From JBBDYH01 sp040901795 (GTDB taxonomy: Bacteria > Planctomycetota > Planctomycetia > Pirellulales > JALHPA01), in the NCBI GenBank assembly GCA_040901795.1, contig JBBDYH010000018.1, forward strand, positions 1-7,880: a stretch of DNA of 7,880 bases, written 5' to 3'. A program made the position numbers and the translations under genes. The notes below the pieces were generated by a model. That model saw only the letters and a program-made list of their open reading frames with translations. It did not search any database and was not told the DNA's origin. Below, one piece after another: positions 5,254 through 7,880 of this stretch; within the stretch, counting starts at the first letter, position 1, and every line of letters starts with the position of its first letter.

Positions 5254-5395
5254 GCGAAGACGCAGAGAGGAAGGCATGTTGGCCACAGATGAACACCGAT
5301 GCACACAGATAAGACAGCTCGTTCAATTCCTTGATCTGTGTTCATCTGTGTTTATCTGTGGCTGATAATCCGACTCGTTTTCTCTGCGTCTCCGC
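5254..5395. repeat. Nested imperfect inverted repeat, dispersed-repeat type
   Basis: The gap between the 17M-like gene and the next membrane gene is filled by two nested pairs of inverted arms. The outer arms are 5254-5268 and 5381-5395 (core AGACGCAGAGA / TCTCTGCGTCT, 14 of 15 matching). The inner arms are 5282-5310 and 5334-5362, each 29 bases with 26 matching; the left one begins GCCACAGATGAACACCGATG. A 23-base loop separates the inner arms. The word CATCTGTG/CACAGATG also recurs within each arm. No ORF with a ribosome binding site lies inside. The structure would form a large cruciform or RNA hairpin; it may act as a terminator for the upstream operon, but no clean U-tract follows. It looks like a dispersed palindromic element and not an insertion sequence. 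Confidence 0.8.
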
Positions 5396-5461
5396 GGCTC
5401 TGCGGTTCATTATTGCCGACTGCGAGCCCTCCGGCGCGGTGTGCGTTCCAATCTTTTGTGC

Positions 5462-5467
5462 TAAAAT
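5462..5467 (+). promoter_or_regulatory. Candidate -10 element for the membrane-protein pair
   Basis: TAAAAT lies 74 bases upstream of the ATG at 5542, just outside the inverted-repeat region. It is the same hexamer as the candidate ahead of tRNA-Gln. No matching -35 was found at normal spacing, so this is tentative. Confidence 0.25.
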
Positions 5468-5541
5468 CGCGCAAATCGTCTTCAAGATCGTCTCGCAGAT
5501 GGCGAATAGGGTTCCAGGCCCTTTCGCTGGAGGAACTCTTT

Positions 5542-6087
5542 ATGTCGGCGCTATTGCTACTCGCGCAAGCAGTCGGTCCAGGCGTATCACCCAATGATAT
5601 GCCGCTGGGAATCATGATCGTTCTCATCGTCGCTGCCGTAATGGCAGTGCCCATCACCGGGATTATCGTGGGCGTCAGGTACGCTACGAAAGAACGCGAA
5701 CTGCAGCATGCCGAGCGGCTGAAGGCCATTGAGAAAGGGATCGATCTGGACGGCGTCGAAAGTGAACGTGAGGAGGAACGGCGCTTTCGCAAGGGCATCC
5801 TGCGGCTAGCCTTTGCAATCGGGGTCGTAGTTCCAATGTTCGCGGTCATCGGCGCAACAAGTGCCGTCATCAACATGGAGCCGCCAGCCCCCAACATGTC
5901 CAACAACATGGTCGTTTTTCTCGTTTGGACCGGAGCCGCCTCGATCGGTGTGGCGGCCGTTGGCAGCGGCGCATGGCTGGCCCAAGGCGCGATCGCGCGG
6001 CTGAGCCCTGACGCGCGCCGCGGTTCACAAGCTACATCGACCTACCGCGGGCCCTATGAGACTCCGGAAGCGACCTTGGCCCATTGA
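5542..6087 (+). CDS. Hypothetical membrane protein with one copy of a two-helix module
   Basis: 181 residues. ATG 5542 is chosen for its ribosome binding site GGAGG (5529-5533), eight bases away; the longer open frame back to 5338 runs through the inverted repeat and is not credible. Residues 22-45 are a first membrane helix (LGIMIVLIVAAVMAVPITGI). Residues 48-83 are a highly charged probable coiled coil with the signature HAERLKAIEKGIDLDGVE, similar to DUF6249-like membrane proteins. Residues 84-110 (KGILRLAFAIGVVVPMFAVI) and 123-150 (VVFLVWTGAASIGVAAVGSG, AWLAQGA) form a two-helix module that recurs twice in the next gene. A hydrophilic tail follows. No enzymatic motif is visible and no function can be assigned. 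The gap to the next gene is 29 bases, so they are probably co-transcribed. Confidence 0.8.
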   Translation: MSALLLLAQAVGPGVSPNDMPLGIMIVLIVAAVMAVPITGIIVGVRYATKERELQHAERLKAIEKGIDLDGVESEREEERRFRKGILRLAFAIGVVVPMFAVIGATSAVINMEPPAPNMSNNMVVFLVWTGAASIGVAAVGSGAWLAQGAIARLSPDARRGSQATSTYRGPYETPEATLAH

Positions 6088-6116
6088 ATCGCGGTTGACT
6101 CGCGAGGTTGAGAACG

Positions 6117-6794
6117 ATGAACTCAATGGCCCTCGAGGCGAAGCGCGACCGCACCTTCTGGCGGGGCATGTACCTGATCGCCTTTGTGATTGGCGTCGTG
6201 GTGCCGATTGCTAGCATCATCGCGGCCGGCATATCGACGGCGGAAACGGGTTGGCGTTCGGCCAACATTCTGGTTCCCGATGACGAAGCCAAAACACGCG
6301 GCGACGTCGTCTGGCGTGGGGAATTCATTGCCGGCGAGTATGTGTATCGCGGGTACGAATACCGCAGAGTCGAAGGCCCGTTGCTGTTGCTCGGTCTGGT
6401 CTGGTCGGGGGCCACACTGATCGGAATCGCGGGCCTGGCCAGCGGCGCATGGATTGTGATGGCCACCGGTGAAAAACTCGGCATCGAGCAAGGACCAGGC
6501 TATTTACGGGGCATGTTTTTGATGGCCTTTGCGTCGGGGGCCTTGGTGCCGATCGCGGCAATCATCGCGGCGGGGGCCGTCACCGCCGAGGCGCCGGGCG
6601 ACTTGACGGAGAAGAGCACGGCACTGCTTGTCGCCATGTGGTGTGGCATGATCGCGGTAGCTATAGCCGGCTTGTTCAGTGCTGCCTGGTTGGTGCGAAC
6701 CGCGGCCGTGAAGCTCCGCCAGGCCTCGGAGTTAAATCCGCCAATGGGAATCGGCCGCGCAACCTATACGGCCGACGCGCCGTTTCCATCGTGA
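6117..6794 (+). CDS. Hypothetical four-helix membrane protein built from a duplicated two-helix module
   Basis: 225 residues from ATG 6117, with GAGG (6104-6107) nine bases upstream; a TTG at 6108 and an ATG at 6126 are alternatives. Copy 1 spans residues 15-121 (WRGMYLIAFVIGVVVPIASI, then LLLLGLVWSGATLIGIAGLA, SGAWIVMATGEKL). Copy 2 spans 129-200 (LRGMFLMAFASGALVPIAAI, then LLVAMWCGMIAVAIAGLFSA, AWLVRTAAVKL). In copy 1 the two helices are separated by a longer loop (about 44-86) rich in charged and aromatic residues (WRGEFIAGEYVYRGYEYRR); in copy 2 the loop is short. Four membrane helices are expected. The same module occurs once in the preceding gene, so the pair is likely paralogous and may form one complex. 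No known function or motif recognised. Confidence 0.8.
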   Translation: MNSMALEAKRDRTFWRGMYLIAFVIGVVVPIASIIAAGISTAETGWRSANILVPDDEAKTRGDVVWRGEFIAGEYVYRGYEYRRVEGPLLLLGLVWSGATLIGIAGLASGAWIVMATGEKLGIEQGPGYLRGMFLMAFASGALVPIAAIIAAGAVTAEAPGDLTEKSTALLVAMWCGMIAVAIAGLFSAAWLVRTAAVKLRQASELNPPMGIGRATYTADAPFPS

Positions 6795-6854
6795 GGCATT
6801 TGCGCGATGAAGGAGTGAGGAGCCGCGAGACGTACGGTACAAAATCGCAAGAGA

Positions 6855-6919
6855 ACCACGGAGGCACGGAGAGCGACGGACTCACTTGATACGCTCTGTG
6901 CCCTCCGTGCCTCCGTGGT
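6855..6919. repeat. 17-bp perfect inverted repeat between convergent genes
   Basis: ACCACGGAGGCACGGAG (6855-6871) and its exact reverse complement (6903-6919) flank a 31-base loop. Within the loop AGCG (6871-6874) and CGCT (6891-6894) can extend pairing after a bulge. It sits in the 139-base gap between the stop codons of the membrane gene (6794) and cysK (6934), where a bidirectional terminator would be expected, though there is no strong U-tract. The sequence type (CCACGGAGGCACGGAG) resembles dispersed palindromic repeats seen in many environmental genomes. The rest of the gap holds no gene. Confidence 0.85.
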
Positions 6920-6933
6920 AAATACTTCTTGCA

Positions 6934-7880
6934 TTACTCCGGAAACAGCTTCGTCGACAGATACCGCTCACCGAGATCGGGCAGCACGGTGATGATCAGT
7001 TTGCCTTTGTTCTCCGGCCGCCGCGCGAGCTTGAGCGCCGCCCAGGCCGCCGCGCCGGAGCTGATGCCGCACATCAAGCCTTCCAGCTTCGCCAACTGTC
7101 GTGCGCTCTCCATCGCATCTTCGTCCTGCACTTGCACCACTTCGTCGATGATCTCGACGTTGAGCACGTCGGGGATGAAGCCCGCGCCGATGCCTTGGAT
7201 TGTGTGGCGGCCGGGCTTGAGCGGCTCGCCGTTCTTGCGCTGCGTAATGACCGGGCTGTTGGTCGGCTCGACGGCCACCATCTTGATCGAGGCTTTGCGC
7301 GACTTGAGCACCTCGCCGCAGCCGGTGATTGTGCCGCCGGTGCCCACGCCGCTGACGATGATGTCTACCTTGCCGTCGGTATCGCGCCAGATCTCTTCAG
7401 CCGTCGTCTTGCGATGCACCTCGGGGTTGGCCGGGTTCTTGAACTGCTGCGGCATGTAGTAGTTTTTGTTCTGCGACACAAGCTGCTCGGCGTGGCGGAC
7501 GGCGCCGGGCATGCCTTCGGCCGCGGGCGTGAGGACCAATTCGGCCCCCATCGCCTTCAACAGCCGCCGCCGCTCCAGGCTCATGCTCTCGGGCATCACG
7601 GCCAGGAACTTATACCCCCGCGCGGCGCACACAAACGCCAGGCCAATGCCGGTGTTGCCGCTGGTCGGTTCAATAACCACAGTGTCGGGCTTGATCAGGC
7701 CGTCGCGCTCCGCCGCGTCAATCATCGAGCGCGCGATGCGGTCTTTCACGCTCCAGAGGGGGTTGAGGTTCTCCAGCTTGGCGGCCACGGTGGCGACGCA
7801 GCCCTCCGTTACGCGGCGCAGCCGTACCAGCGGCGTGTTGCCGACGCATTGGGTGATTTCTTCGCGAATGCCTGCGGCGA
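6934..7880 (-). CDS. cysK: Cysteine synthase (O-acetylserine sulfhydrylase), start just outside window
   Basis: 314 codons are in the window from the right edge to stop TAA at 6934-6936. The open frame continues to 7880 without a start codon, and the first visible residues AAGIREEITQCVGNTPLVRL lie very near the family N-terminus, so only a few codons are missing. Fold type II PLP enzyme features are clear. The PLP-binding lysine is in NPLWSVKDR (Lys45 of the visible part), and the substrate loop is EPTSGNTGIGLA. The phosphate-binding glycine loop is SGVGTGGTITG. GIGAGFIPDVL and the C-terminal GISSGAAAWAAL are also present. The enzyme makes L-cysteine from O-acetylserine and sulfide in the cytoplasm. 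A cystathionine beta-synthase-like or thiosulfate-using (CysM) role is possible but less likely given GNTPLVRL and the usual length of about 310-320. A GTG at 7788 would wrongly remove the N-terminal family motif. Confidence 0.95.
   Translation of the reverse strand, partial: AAGIREEITQCVGNTPLVRLRRVTEGCVATVAAKLENLNPLWSVKDRIARSMIDAAERDGLIKPDTVVIEPTSGNTGIGLAFVCAARGYKFLAVMPESMSLERRRLLKAMGAELVLTPAAEGMPGAVRHAEQLVSQNKNYYMPQQFKNPANPEVHRKTTAEEIWRDTDGKVDIIVSGVGTGGTITGCGEVLKSRKASIKMVAVEPTNSPVITQRKNGEPLKPGRHTIQGIGAGFIPDVLNVEIIDEVVQVQDEDAMESARQLAKLEGLMCGISSGAAAWAALKLARRPENKGKLIITVLPDLGERYLSTKLFPE

Noticed and set aside
5338..5541. 68-codon N-terminal extension of the first membrane protein
   Set aside because: It translates the inverted-repeat arm and intergenic DNA; a clear ribosome binding site marks ATG 5542.
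6032..6491. Minus-strand frames opposite the membrane-protein pair
   Set aside because: Shadow frames with low-complexity Arg/Pro/Ser content; the plus-strand genes have coherent membrane helices and paralogous repeats.
7789..7880. GTG 7788 as the cysteine synthase start
   Set aside because: The frame continues upstream with the family motif EITQCVGNTPLVRL, so the gene simply runs off the edge.

Overview
The window looks like a stretch of a GC-rich planctomycete chromosome, probably of the Pirellula-like lineages. The strongest pointer is the cysteine-rich 'YTV' repeat protein at the left edge, built from units such as VCKPVYETKTRQICYT; proteins of this kind are a planctomycete hallmark. The dispersed inverted repeats built on CCACAGATGAACAC and ACCACGGAGGCACGGAG, and the mostly single-gene or two-gene transcription units with long gaps between them, fit the same picture. 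The taxonomic call is inference.

Layout. 1-915 (minus) is the N-terminal part of a secreted YTV repeat protein that runs off the left edge; its array of about 48-bp units fills 1-612. 916-1362 is a long divergent intergenic region with an inverted repeat in the YTV gene leader and two tandem hairpins ahead of rex. 1363-2031 (plus) encodes Rex, the NADH/NAD+-sensing repressor. 2117-2187 is tRNA-Gln(TTG). Directly behind the tRNA is a small toxin-antitoxin locus on the plus strand: a ParD-like ORF lacking its DNA-binding half (2203-2370), a second small antitoxin-like ORF (2378-2557) and a ParE/RelE-type toxin gene (2545-2842) broken by one extra A in an AAAA run. 2865-3887 (minus) is an RluA-family rRNA pseudouridine synthase.

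4130-5244 (plus) holds a pair that looks like a stress or envelope operon: a BON-domain lipoprotein and a 17M-like protein with a glycine-zipper core. A nested inverted repeat (5254-5395) fills the next gap. 5542-6794 (plus) encodes two membrane proteins that share one two-helix module; the first has one copy and the second has two. A 17-bp perfect inverted repeat (6855-6919) lies between the convergent ends of the second membrane gene and cysK. 6934-7880 (minus) is cysteine synthase, missing only its first few codons at the right edge.

How the genes relate. Apart from the toxin-antitoxin locus, the BON/17M pair and the membrane pair, the genes appear functionally independent. The points most worth a second look are the frameshifted toxin next to two antitoxin-like ORFs, the duplicated two-helix module, the two families of dispersed inverted repeats and the structured leader of rex. 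No CRISPR array, insertion sequence or transposase is visible.
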